From positions 1 to 60,463 of the forward strand of contig JAFQZS010000044.1 in NCBI GenBank assembly GCA_017405765.1: DNA of 60,463 nt, in the 5' to 3' direction. The notes below the pieces were generated by a model. The model did no database searches. It was not told the origin of the DNA and saw only the letters and a list, made by a program, of their open reading frames with translations. The translations under genes were made by a program, and so were the position numbers. The DNA is from Clostridia bacterium. Its GTDB lineage: Bacteria > Bacillota > Clostridia > Oscillospirales > RGIG577. Shown here piece after piece: positions 16,901 to 26,200 of the stretch. Each line of letters opens with the position of its first letter. Within the stretch, counting starts at the first letter, position 1.

Positions 16901-19900
16901 ATACGGAAAGCGGATACTGGTACTATCTGCCGCAGAAACCTGTAAGATACTATCTCACCTTTGAAAGCGGCGGAAGCACCGTGACCGAAAGCGGCGCCGT
17001 GGAGGACGTTATTGTCCATCTGCCGCGAAGCGACGGCGACGCTTTGCTTACGGCAAAGTACGACAGCGGACTCGGCGCGTGGGTAACGCCCGATTATTAC
17101 TGCGGGAACAATCCGCCCTCGGGCGTTTGGGTGGAATATACGCCAAAGCCCGTAACTCAGGCGGCCGACCCCGGCGCATCTTCGATAGAGCTTGACTATA
17201 CGCCGAAGGCGCCCGTTCATCTCCTTACGAACCATGACTTTGAAAAGCAGGAAAAGGCGGAGGCCGAGAACTACGGCTACTGGGCCGACTTTATGAGCGA
17301 GGGCATAGACTGCGGCGCCGAGGGCGTTATCACCTACGACGACGTAAAGAGCAAGCTCGGCGCGCAGGGCATAACGCTTACCGGAAAGAACGGCGAGCAC
17401 GCCCGCGAGATGCAGATGAAGGCGGACGAGGCGACGTTCACCGTGACGAACGAATCGACGCCCGGCATGATAGACGACGTGAACCGCGCGAACCGCGAGT
17501 TCGGCACGCTTTTTGACAAATTCACGGGAAAGAGCGAAAGCGAGCTTAAGAATCTTTCCTGCTTTGCCGACGACGACGGCGAGAACATAACGTATCCGTA
17601 TATAGACGACTACCAGTATACGCGGCTCTCGTCCGTGGACGGCGTTCCAACGGCGGTGATAATCCGCCGCGCGACGAGCCCGAATTATACGCTGTGGACG
17701 CGCACGACGATAACGCCCTCGACGTATACGGAGGAGTCGTGGAATACGAAGAACGGCAATACCGCGAAGCTTACTTATAAAAGAAGCGAGCCCTTCGACG
17801 TATCGGAGGGCTGGAATACCTCGACCAGGTGCTACGTCGCGCTGATACGGTGGCTCAACGCGTTCGAGATGCTCGACGCGCTCATCGGCGGCGGCGAGGC
17901 GGGATATATCGACACCGACCTGCCCGCGGCGGCTCATACGGCGGGACTTGAAGGCGGCGAAGCGACGGCCGTGCTTCAGAAGACGCTGCCCGGCGGCGTT
18001 CATCTGTCGGGCGACGCGAAAACGGCCTTTTATCAGATGATGGTGGCCTCCATCGAGCAGAACATCGCGCTCGACCCGGGCGGCTTCAACGGCCCGCGCT
18101 GGGAGAAGCTTGAGCTTGCGCGCGGCGAGCTCGGCGGCGGTATGCTCAACAATATGCTGTGGAAGCGCGGCAAGGAGTTCTTAAAAGAGGTAAACAAGGC
18201 GAAGGACGACGCCATCACGTCGAACGGCGCGTTCATAAACGACCTCGTCGGCGCGGGCGTCGAAACGGCCTGCAAAAAGTACGTAAAGGGCCAGATAGAG
18301 GGCGCGTACTACTCGAATTACTGGGGCTGGATCTTCGACAACAAGAAGACGCGCCAGAAGGAGCTTCAGACGATGAAGGACGACTGGGACAGACTCAACA
18401 AGGCGCTTGACGAGATAGAGGCAGGCGGCTGGAAGGTGGACAGAAGCCTTATGCCGCCCGACCCGATGCCGCCCGAGCTTGACAAGGATAAGGACAAGGA
18501 AGCCGCGGGAGGCGGCGGAGGCGGCAACACGGCGAAGCCGCCCGAAAGCTCCGACACGTCGGGCCCCGGCAGCAGCGGCACGGGACTGCCCGCCGATCCG
18601 AACTCCAATCCCGGCGGCGGCGCTCCCGGAAGCGGCGGAGGCGGCGGCGCACCCGTAACGCCCGGTACGCCCGTAACGCCCGGCACGCCCAGCACCCCCG
18701 GCGGCCCCTCGGGCCCCGGCACCCCGCCCGGACAGCCCCCCTCGACTCCCGGAACTCCGCCGATAGAGATACCCGAGCTCTTCCCGCCCGTTATAACGCA
18801 GCCCGTACCGACTACGCGCAAGCCCGTAATCGATCCCTCGGGCATTGTGTACGAGGGCGTAAAGAGCAACCGCGTCGCGGGCGTTTCGGCCGTTATCCAT
18901 ACGGTATCCGACAGCGGAGAGCGCACGCCGTGGTACGCGGAGGAATACGACCAGATTAACCCCTACGTGACCGATGAGAACGGCTTCTATCAGTGGATGG
19001 TGCCCGAGGGCAAGTGGTCCGTGACCTTCATGAAGGACGGCTACGAGGATTATACGACGTCCGGCGGCGACGGATACGGCGCGGCACAGGCGGCGGGAAC
19101 GTGGTATATGCCCGTTGCTCCCGAGCAGCTCGACGTAAATATAAACCTCCGGCGCATCGACCGTCCCGAGGTCGTATCCGCGACGGCGACGACCGAGGGC
19201 GTGTATATCGTGTTCAGCCAGTATATGGACGTAAATACGCTTACGGCCGATAAGTTCACGGTAATCATAGACGGCGCGAACGCGGCTCTTACGAATGCGG
19301 ATATTGAGTTCGCAGACGCCGAAGAGGAGGGCGGCGCCGCGTTCGCAAGCGAGATAATGCTCGCACGCGACATCCCCGCGGACGCAAAGGTGAGCCTTAC
19401 GGTCGACAAGTCCGCCGCAAGCTATACGGGCAAGACGATGAACGAAAGCTTCATGATGACGGACGCGGCCGTTTCGACGATTCCGAAGACGGCGGCGCCG
19501 ACGCTCTCGCCGAACGGCGGCTGCGTTGCGGCGAACTCGCCGGTGGAGATTTCCGCGGCAGGAGGCGCGAAGATCTATTACACGACCGACGGCAGTACGC
19601 CGACGCGCGAAAGCGCGCTTTACAGCGGCCCCGTTTCGGTCACCGCGAATATGACGGTAAGGGCCGTTGCCGTGTGCCCCGGCTGCGAATTGAGCGACGT
19701 CTCGTCGGGCACGTTCACGCTGTCCGAGACCGTTTCCGACAGCGTGACCGACGAAAGGACGGGCGAGACGCTGTCGTACGCGTACGCGGGCGGCACGGTG
19801 ACCCTGTCGGGCGACGTTTCGGCGTCCGCGCCCGTATACGTCGGCGTATACGATAAATCCGGGAAGATGATCTCGGTCGATATCGTTACCGCGCCCGGCA

Positions 19901-19998
19901 CGGCCGACGTAAGCGGCGGCGATACGGCGAAGCTGATATGGCTCGACAGGTCGGGCTTTATCGCAAAGGTGAAATGTGTACGGATAAACGTAAAATAA
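13921..19998 (+). CDS. Giant secreted multidomain protein (2025 residues), Ig-like and chitobiase-C-type modules
   Basis: Exported by a Sec signal peptide: basic start, hydrophobic core and AFA-GY cleavage near residue 29. Modules in order are an N-terminal beta domain shared with the next gene (about 32-165), a putative Ig/He_PIG domain (about 175-260) and many beta-rich segments to about 1090. A charged helical core without recognised family follows (about 1100-1520), then a Gly/Pro/Thr-rich linker (about 1523-1616). Next come a prealbumin-like domain beginning DPSGIVYEGV (about 1636-1742), a Big/SbsA-like domain (about 1748-1850) and a chitobiase C-terminal-type domain with KIYYTTDGSTPT (about 1859-1930). 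The last module is a terminal beta domain ending IAKVKCVRINVK. There is no LPXTG, SLH or catalytic motif, so how it attaches is unknown. RBS GAGGAGG. Base composition looks richer in G+C than the neighbours. A surface or matrix role is inference. Confidence 0.9.
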   Translation: MKNGKLKRTLATAIAAAMCLVLLPMTAFAGYTEPEAFYYDLVSHSDYSYSGTLYRDSNGDIKFSFSGGLGEGYKINSVYLVTNGAHIRTGTVFENGQIPAGATGGYEGVPGDIMYNGLWIEDITLSGIEPGLYQTEFVTNKGSFFTTDFTDEWHTAVGTVEVVDGVPAPPRPVLTLSGLPESGRVGESYAGTATAVAQSGGTITYSMDGPSWLKLDNNTGMISGVPKKAGVYAVSVSAAERVGDVTVLSETLSRTITVVDPKLTFTFDKGLNADLTNMLTVKKNGAAVAEYYLWPVPEAGGAFTMASPGAGDYTATVTGSYYTSQGTKTYTYAEAAFTANDGESKTVSLTVSPAEMRCVSPVTNVWNGVFEWYDGPDPDTANLVSEGNSLVCGTDLFVRAVPCGDKAVFYLPSGMAATDTEHPDLTMPERPTYTVTAKLCDERGVPLGGRMTVTVTAENGKSRTFTGSTPGYTSTTTGEISIGGVPMGDDLNVTAVLSSNSTRYLSRSMTLSAPGSGDTLALGNTALRLRQGYITLDGSTLYNSSCRITKSDGAVVPASAAAVWDTANRDYRIYFEDIDSLSAGETLNVSLSTGSSYANEKVTLDADKNAVLSDATWYYGTFLRLRGSLPVQRAYYYRIFKGEEPASRWERISPYHVSGDSNLFSCSTNILMTGNYTVLLTSYEAYPYAAAAETLTEAKNSLDAAGTGLYIQSEPLTLVDSTETYETREVDLGELPNTYPRARLLEASASGLTLQADDAIASVRVTVQPKDPAPYRRCTVRLVTNQMSGTDSSSALILNGSVYINGIRAGSEVKWTTGGADQSSFKGIYEIDVPDVNVYGGWPLTVKWQSYRSNYEKVTAVALVRLDGGGEDYVGEGAVNTPAVSVYAPETVSGTAVSVYGTAPRRSKVIVTVDGAAAAEAYTGSGNKYTAILDLGDPFSWEEHQIGATVTVDGITYTAAPQTVTYTPSLPALDKIQVSNYAGYLETLWDNGWYTESGYWYYLPQKPVRYYLTFESGGSTVTESGAVEDVIVHLPRSDGDALLTAKYDSGLGAWVTPDYYCGNNPPSGVWVEYTPKPVTQAADPGASSIELDYTPKAPVHLLTNHDFEKQEKAEAENYGYWADFMSEGIDCGAEGVITYDDVKSKLGAQGITLTGKNGEHAREMQMKADEATFTVTNESTPGMIDDVNRANREFGTLFDKFTGKSESELKNLSCFADDDGENITYPYIDDYQYTRLSSVDGVPTAVIIRRATSPNYTLWTRTTITPSTYTEESWNTKNGNTAKLTYKRSEPFDVSEGWNTSTRCYVALIRWLNAFEMLDALIGGGEAGYIDTDLPAAAHTAGLEGGEATAVLQKTLPGGVHLSGDAKTAFYQMMVASIEQNIALDPGGFNGPRWEKLELARGELGGGMLNNMLWKRGKEFLKEVNKAKDDAITSNGAFINDLVGAGVETACKKYVKGQIEGAYYSNYWGWIFDNKKTRQKELQTMKDDWDRLNKALDEIEAGGWKVDRSLMPPDPMPPELDKDKDKEAAGGGGGGNTAKPPESSDTSGPGSSGTGLPADPNSNPGGGAPGSGGGGGAPVTPGTPVTPGTPSTPGGPSGPGTPPGQPPSTPGTPPIEIPELFPPVITQPVPTTRKPVIDPSGIVYEGVKSNRVAGVSAVIHTVSDSGERTPWYAEEYDQINPYVTDENGFYQWMVPEGKWSVTFMKDGYEDYTTSGGDGYGAAQAAGTWYMPVAPEQLDVNINLRRIDRPEVVSATATTEGVYIVFSQYMDVNTLTADKFTVIIDGANAALTNADIEFADAEEEGGAAFASEIMLARDIPADAKVSLTVDKSAASYTGKTMNESFMMTDAAVSTIPKTAAPTLSPNGGCVAANSPVEISAAGGAKIYYTTDGSTPTRESALYSGPVSVTANMTVRAVAVCPGCELSDVSSGTFTLSETVSDSVTDERTGETLSYAYAGGTVTLSGDVSASAPVYVGVYDKSGKMISVDIVTAPGTADVSGGDTAKLIWLDRSGFIAKVKCVRINVK

Positions 19999-20016
19999 GC
20001 TAAGACTTTCAAAAAA

Positions 20017-20042
20017 GGGCCGCCCGCGGGCGGCCCTTTTTT
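20017..20042 (+). terminator. Strong terminator after the first exoprotein gene
   Basis: Self-complementary GGGCCGCCCGCGGGCGGCCC stem flanked by A6 and T6. Confidence 0.92.
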
Positions 20043-20098
20043 CGCTTTGGCAGGACTTTTTTTCGGCGGCACGGCAAAATTTTCGCGCTTCCCGCAAA

Positions 20099-20116
20099 AC
20101 TGCGTATTTACGCAGT
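20099..20116 (+). promoter_or_regulatory. Palindromic operator, copy 2 (second exoprotein gene)
   Basis: ACTGCGTATTTACGCAGT: a perfect 8-bp inverted repeat with 2-bp centre, followed by ATACAAA as in copy 1. The -10 box TATAAT begins exactly 28 bp after its end. Confidence 0.78.
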
Positions 20117-20144
20117 ATACAAAACGCGCGTTTTCGGTGTATTA

Positions 20145-20150
20145 TATAAT
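20145..20150 (+). promoter_or_regulatory. -10 box of the second exoprotein promoter
   Basis: Perfect TATAAT with no recognisable -35 hexamer at 17 bp. The predicted leader is about 105 nt. Confidence 0.6.
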
Positions 20151-20261
20151 CGAAGTATTATATATTCGCGCGGACGGCCCGAAACCGGAGGGCGGGCGCG
20201 AAAAAACGCATTTGACGCGGACTTTTTTTACGGGACGCGGGAGATATAAGGAGGAAGGCTT

Positions 20262-23200
20262 ATGAAAAACAAGAAGTTCATGCGCACGCTGTCGATGATA
20301 GTCGCGATAGCCATGTGCCTTACGATACTGCCTGCGGTGGCGCTGGCCGGAAGTCAGGACTGGCTTGAAGCAAGCTTCTACGACAACAACCGAATGGAGA
20401 GTTATGGCTACGGAACTGTAGACGGCAATCTCACCTTAAATGAGGCAGGGGAGGCCAAGCTGTCCGTTTCCGGTTTTTTCAGTGTTTCGCAGAACTGCAC
20501 CATAAAAGAGGTGTGGCTTGTGGACAGTGAGACAAAAGCCAACAAGTATAATCTCTTGACGCCTTCATACGGCGGAGAGAACGAATGTCAGGTATTTCAG
20601 GGCGACGGCGACTGGGGCGTTGATATCTGGATACAGAACATAACGATACCGAACGCCCAGAAGGGCGACTACCGCCTTAAAGTCGTCACCTCGAACGGGA
20701 CGTATATTTCCGACGAATATGAAGACGAGTATTACCACACTGACGGCATAGTACATATTACGGACGAGATAGCGACGGTGATTTCGATAACTACGGAGAC
20801 GCTTCCCGCGGGATTTGCCAAGGTCGCTTATAACGAAATGCTTCGCGGATCATATGTAAGCTCTTGGTCGGCTGTCGGTTTGCCCGAAGGTCTTTCGCTT
20901 GACGCCGCTTCGGGCGCGATAAGCGGAACGCCCGCCGAGGACGGCACGTACAGCGTTACAGTTACTGCGACTGACAGCAAGGGCGAAAGCGTTTCAAAGA
21001 CGTTTACGCTCGAAATAAAGCCTGCGCCTAAGTATACCGTTACTTACAGGCTTAACGGAGCAGCCGATTATACCGGCGCATACGACCCCGTAACAGTTGA
21101 GGCGGGCACGAGGATAAAGCTTCCCGCCGCGCCGCAGCGCGGGGGATATACCTTCGAGGGCTGGGGCTACGGAAGCAAGATCTATCAGCCCGGCGACAGA
21201 TATACCGTAAAGGGCAGCATAAACTTTATCGCCCGCTGGTCGGAAAAGCCTGCCGTAACCGCAGTTGTGCCGGATTCTTTAAAAGACCTGCCCGGATATA
21301 TGTGGATCCAGGCATATTTCGGAGACTCGGGAAGCTATTACATGGTTTCTGTTTCAGAAGGCGTTGCAACGCTTTCATCGTGGTATTTCTCCGACGGCAG
21401 GACATTTTCAAAGCTTGAGCTTTACGCTTACGTAAACGGCGAACGCACCATTATAGGCGAATATAACGGCGAAGTAAGCGACGACTCCGGCGAGATCGCG
21501 CTTACGTCAAAGGGGCTTTCGCTTGCCGCATTGAACGATTTTAACGTAGTTGGGCTTACGCGCCCCGAGGATTACCGCGGATACTCCGGAAGCCTCTATA
21601 TGAAAGACGGCGAGCGCCTTTATACGCCGTGCATCGTAACGAGCGATTTTTCTCAGAGCGGCAAAGTTACGCTTTCCATCACGCCTAACCGCGACTCGGA
21701 AAACTACGCGGCATACGACTGGGACAATAAAGAGGGATATACGTATTCGTTTGACGCCGCGTCGGGCGTGCTTAACGTCACGGTGCCGAAGATCGCTCCT
21801 CCGTCTGCCAATGTAAGCGGCACGGTGACGGTCGCGGGAGTCGGCAAGCGTTTGGCCGGCGTAAAAGTCGTGGCGTCGCAGAATTATAAGAATATGTACC
21901 GCACATGTTCGGCCGTGACGGACGAAAACGGCGCATTTTCGCTTTCGCTTTATCCCGGCGTAAGCGCTTACGTACAAGTATATTCGGGCGAAAGCAATCT
22001 CAGTCTTTATTCGGGATACAACATAGATTCGCCCTCGAACGGCGCTGAATATGACATTAAGGTAAACTCCGTAAATCTTAAAACGAATATGAAAATACAG
22101 GCGAAAGAGGGCAATGAGGACGTACTTAAAAAATATTTCAACACCGGCGCTCACATAGTAAACATAACGATAAGCGGAGGAGGCAATACCGATAAAGCTT
22201 CAATGGGTGTGCACGTCTACTCCGACGCGATGTTTATGAGTTCAACGGACACCTTGAACCGTACGGCCGCCGAGGACAGCGTGACTGTTTCCGTAAGCTC
22301 CGATGCATTCGAGCCTACGGCGGCTGTGACGGCTGACGTATCGACCTCGCGCGGCGAAGCGTCGTTTACGCTCGTGCCGAGGCCGGGCGTGGTGGTAGAC
22401 CTTAAAGCCGCGTTCACCGTTCCCGCCGTTTTGGCGTGGTACGACGCTTCGGGAGCATTCATAGATAAAAGCACGGCCTTTTCCCTGACAAGTTACAAAA
22501 GAACGTTTGCGTTTACAGCTCCGTCGGGGGCGGGCAGCTACAAAATCGCTCTCGTGCCCGGCGCGTATGAAAGCTATCTTAACGACGAGACGGGCTTTGA
22601 CGCCCTTCCCGAGACCATAAAGACGTGGAGCGTAACGCTCGAGGCGGGAACGATAACCGAGCTTGAAGGCGTGACCGCCGACGAGCGCGCGACAAATAAC
22701 GCCGTTTACGTTACTAAGCCCGGCTCAACGCTTTATGCAAGCCAGGAGAGCTTCTCGAGCGCAGGCGAGCTTGTGGCCTTCTCGGGCGAGATAGGTCTTG
22801 ACAGCGGCATAAACGACGGCAGACTTACGAGTCTCAGGCTGCGTACCGGCGTTCGCGACCGCGATCATGGCTGGACCTGCTATAACAGCGCTCCCGTACA
22901 GGCGATCGTAATAAACGGTGAAGATTATACCGACAAGCTGTCGTATGCTTATCACACCGACTCATATCGTATGAGCGGCATCGATATAGAGCTGCCGTGC
23001 GAATATACGATATACTGCATCCCCGGAAGCCTTGAACTCGATATGGACGTAACGCTTTCGGCAGATGTTAATTATAACGGCGGCAGTACGAGACAGTATT
23101 ATCAGCTTATAGGCAATGCCATAGTAAAGCGGCCGGGCGCATATCTCGATACGCTTTCGACTTACGTGAACCGCGATACCGTGATGGTATCGGGACGCGC

Positions 23201-26200
23201 GCTGCCAAACGAAGAAGTAACGGTATTTGACAACGGCGCGGGCGCGGGCAAGGCTGTGGCCGACAGATGGGGCGACTGGACGGCGGAAGTAACTCTTACC
23301 GACGTAAGTGACACTGGATCTACGGTGCATATCCTCACCTCGCTTTCCGCATCGGGCGAAGAAAGCGACGAGCTTTGGGTATTCCACAATCCAGAGGGCC
23401 CGCAGCTTACAAGCTTTACGATGACGTGGACGGAGCATGTCACTAAGACTATCAACGTGGGCGAGCCGTACAACTTCTACGGCAGCTCGATGCGCGACGT
23501 ATCGTTTGACGCCGTGTTCGACAACCCCGACGCGCTTGAAATAATGAGCGAGTGGGGAGAGGACGTAAAGGCCGTAACGAAGGTATTTACAAACGACGGC
23601 GAGATACGCTTCCTTCCGATGACGCAAAGCGGCGATACGTTCACCGGCACGGTAGATACGGCGCTCAGGGATTCGATAACGTACGCCGAGCTGATGTATA
23701 TACCGAGGAGCGAACCCGAAGAGTGGGATGCTAACACCGTTGAGACGGTCGCATACGACCGCACGATGGACGCGTCGGAGATCGCGCCCGATACGGGAAG
23801 CGTGGAGGAGCTTACGTCAGAGGACGACTGGAGCGTTACGTTTGACGGCAACGTGCCCACCTTCAGCGGCAATGACGACGGCCTTGACGCTGCGGCGTTC
23901 GCTCGCGCGGCCGACGTCGCGGCACAGCGCGGACTTAAGCTCAACTATATAAGGATGAAGCACGACGTGAGCGGCGCGGATAACGGCACGATAGCGTGGC
24001 TCAACGCGATCCACAACGAGAGAATGGCCGACGAGGGCGAAGATACCCTGATATTTAACTTCAGCGGACAGCTTGCATCGGAGGCGGCTTTCAATAACGC
24101 GAAATCAAATATCCAAAAGATCGCCGAGGACACGCACGGCACCGAGAACGTACTGCCTTATCAGATAACCGACGACGCGGGCCATACGGTGTACCGCTAT
24201 ATCATAACGGACGCATGGCAGGAGGACGGAGAGATCGCATACTGCACGTACTTTATAAACGCGTCGTTCATGATCGACCGCTCCGACCCCTCTGATGTGT
24301 CGTATTACGTATTCATGACGGCACAGCTTACGAAGGACTTCTACGGTTATCTTATAAACTTAAACGAACCCAAGGCAGAGTTAAGAGAGAGCGATACCGA
24401 GGCTTCGCTTGCGTACGCCGAGTATTCGGAGGGGCAGAGCGGCCCCGCATACGGCTGGCCTCAGGAGCATACGTACGAGAACAATCCTCTCGAAGGATAC
24501 GGTTCGGGTGAGCATACGCCCGATGAGTTCCACGGAGAATTCGATTTTGACGAACAGGAGAGCTATTATCAGCAGGAGAGTAATAGCGAATCGGCTCTGG
24601 GATATGGCAGTGCCGGCTTCGGTACGGCCGGCGTGGGCCCCTGCGGCACGATAGGCACGCTGCTCGGTCTGCCGGCGTGGGCGCAGGCAAATCAGCGCAG
24701 GGAGCGTTACAGAAACTACGTTAAGGACATGAAGCGCGAGATAAACGAAGTGCTTCCCAATAATCCGTGTTATCAGGCTCTCTCCGAGACGCAGCTTTCA
24801 ACCTTCAAGGAGCAGCTCCACATATTCGAGACTACGTGCAACCGCTTTGATTTCAGCTCCGGCGCGGCCGAGCTTACCGACGTGGCAATAGTCGGCGCAA
24901 GCGTTTGGGGCGGCTTTGCAAAGCTTGGTTGGAAGGCAGGCGCAAAGCTTGCGCTCGGAAGCTTTGCCACGGGTACCGTTATAAACACGAGCTGCTCGAA
25001 CGCAATGAGAGAGGTCGCAACAGAGTATGTAAAGACGTATAAAATGATAGACAGCATGTGCCGCGCGCGCGCGTCGCAGATGCGTGACCCGAACTGCAAG
25101 AAGGATGAAAAGTCCAGCTCAAGCAGCAGCAGCTCAACTCCGCGCACATCCGACGGAAAACCCACCCCGCAGAATAACGACCCCTCCGGCGTAGTTTACG
25201 AGGGCGTTATAGAAAATCCCGTTTCGGGCGCTCAGGTAACGCTTTACTACGCGGCCGACTCATACGGCAACATCGTTAAAGAAGCGACGACTACCGACTC
25301 CGCTACGGGCAGAAAGACGGGCACGGGCAATATCGAGTTCGGAAAGACGATAACCGGACTTAACGCGGCCGACGACGTGAGATTCTTAATGCCGCAGGAG
25401 GCTGTACAGATAACGGGCGAGGACGGACGCTTCGGCTGGGGCGTTCCCGAGGGACTTTGGTTCGTTTCCGCCGAATACGCGGGTCTGAGCGGCACGAGCG
25501 TAGGCGATACGGCGGCGACCGTGACCGTATCGGGAGTGACCCTGAACGGACTTAACGTGACTAAGCTGCTTCCGGTGCTCCCCGTACAGCTTGAGGTAAA
25601 CATACCCATAGTTGACGAGACGGCGCCCGAGGTAGAGGACGTTTTATACACTAGCGAGGGCATTTACGTTACGTTCACGAAGTACATGGAGGATACGGCA
25701 AACGGCGCAGCCTCCGTACTGTACGCCGCAAACTACACTCTCTCAAATGACGGCGGCGACATAACGGGCTTCACCGTTGAAGCGGCCGTGCAGGGACATA
25801 CGCCCGCAAATATAGCAGGCGAGGCAGTAAGAACGTACACCAAGACGGTACTCATCGCTCCCGCGTCGGGCAGCGCATTTGAGGGCGACGTAACGCTTAG
25901 TGTGGCGGGCACGGTAGAAAGCTACGCAGGCACGCCGATGGGTGAACAGTACACGGGCACCGGTACGGCGGCCGATAAAGAAAAGCTTGCGGCTCCCGTG
26001 CTCTCTCCCGCATCGGGAGAAGTTGAGCGCGGCAGCGCGGTAACGGTCACGGCGCCGGAGGGTGCGACCGTTTATTATACGACCGATGGCAGCACGCCCA
26101 CTACCGAAAGCCCCGTTTGTGACGGTTCTATCGCGATAAAGGGCGACATGACGATAAAGGCGATAGCCGTAAAGGCGGGCTTTAACGACAGCGCAGTCGC

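Noticed and set aside
16723..18003. Long minus-strand frame (426 codons) inside the first exoprotein gene
   Set aside because: Arg-rich shadow frame without start signals or recognisable sequence.
18490..18770. Short Gly/Pro/Thr repeats that might suggest a repeat array
   Set aside because: They are a low-complexity protein linker in frame, not DNA repeats with spacers; no CRISPR array in the window.
18181..20097. Long minus-strand frame (638 codons) opposite the first exoprotein gene
   Set aside because: It is a by-product of GC-rich codon use on the coding strand: Arg/Ala-rich, no domain, no ribosome binding site, and the plus strand has a clear secreted protein.
23477..23944. Minus-strand frames inside the second exoprotein gene
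   Set aside because: Low-complexity Ser-rich shadows of the coding frame.
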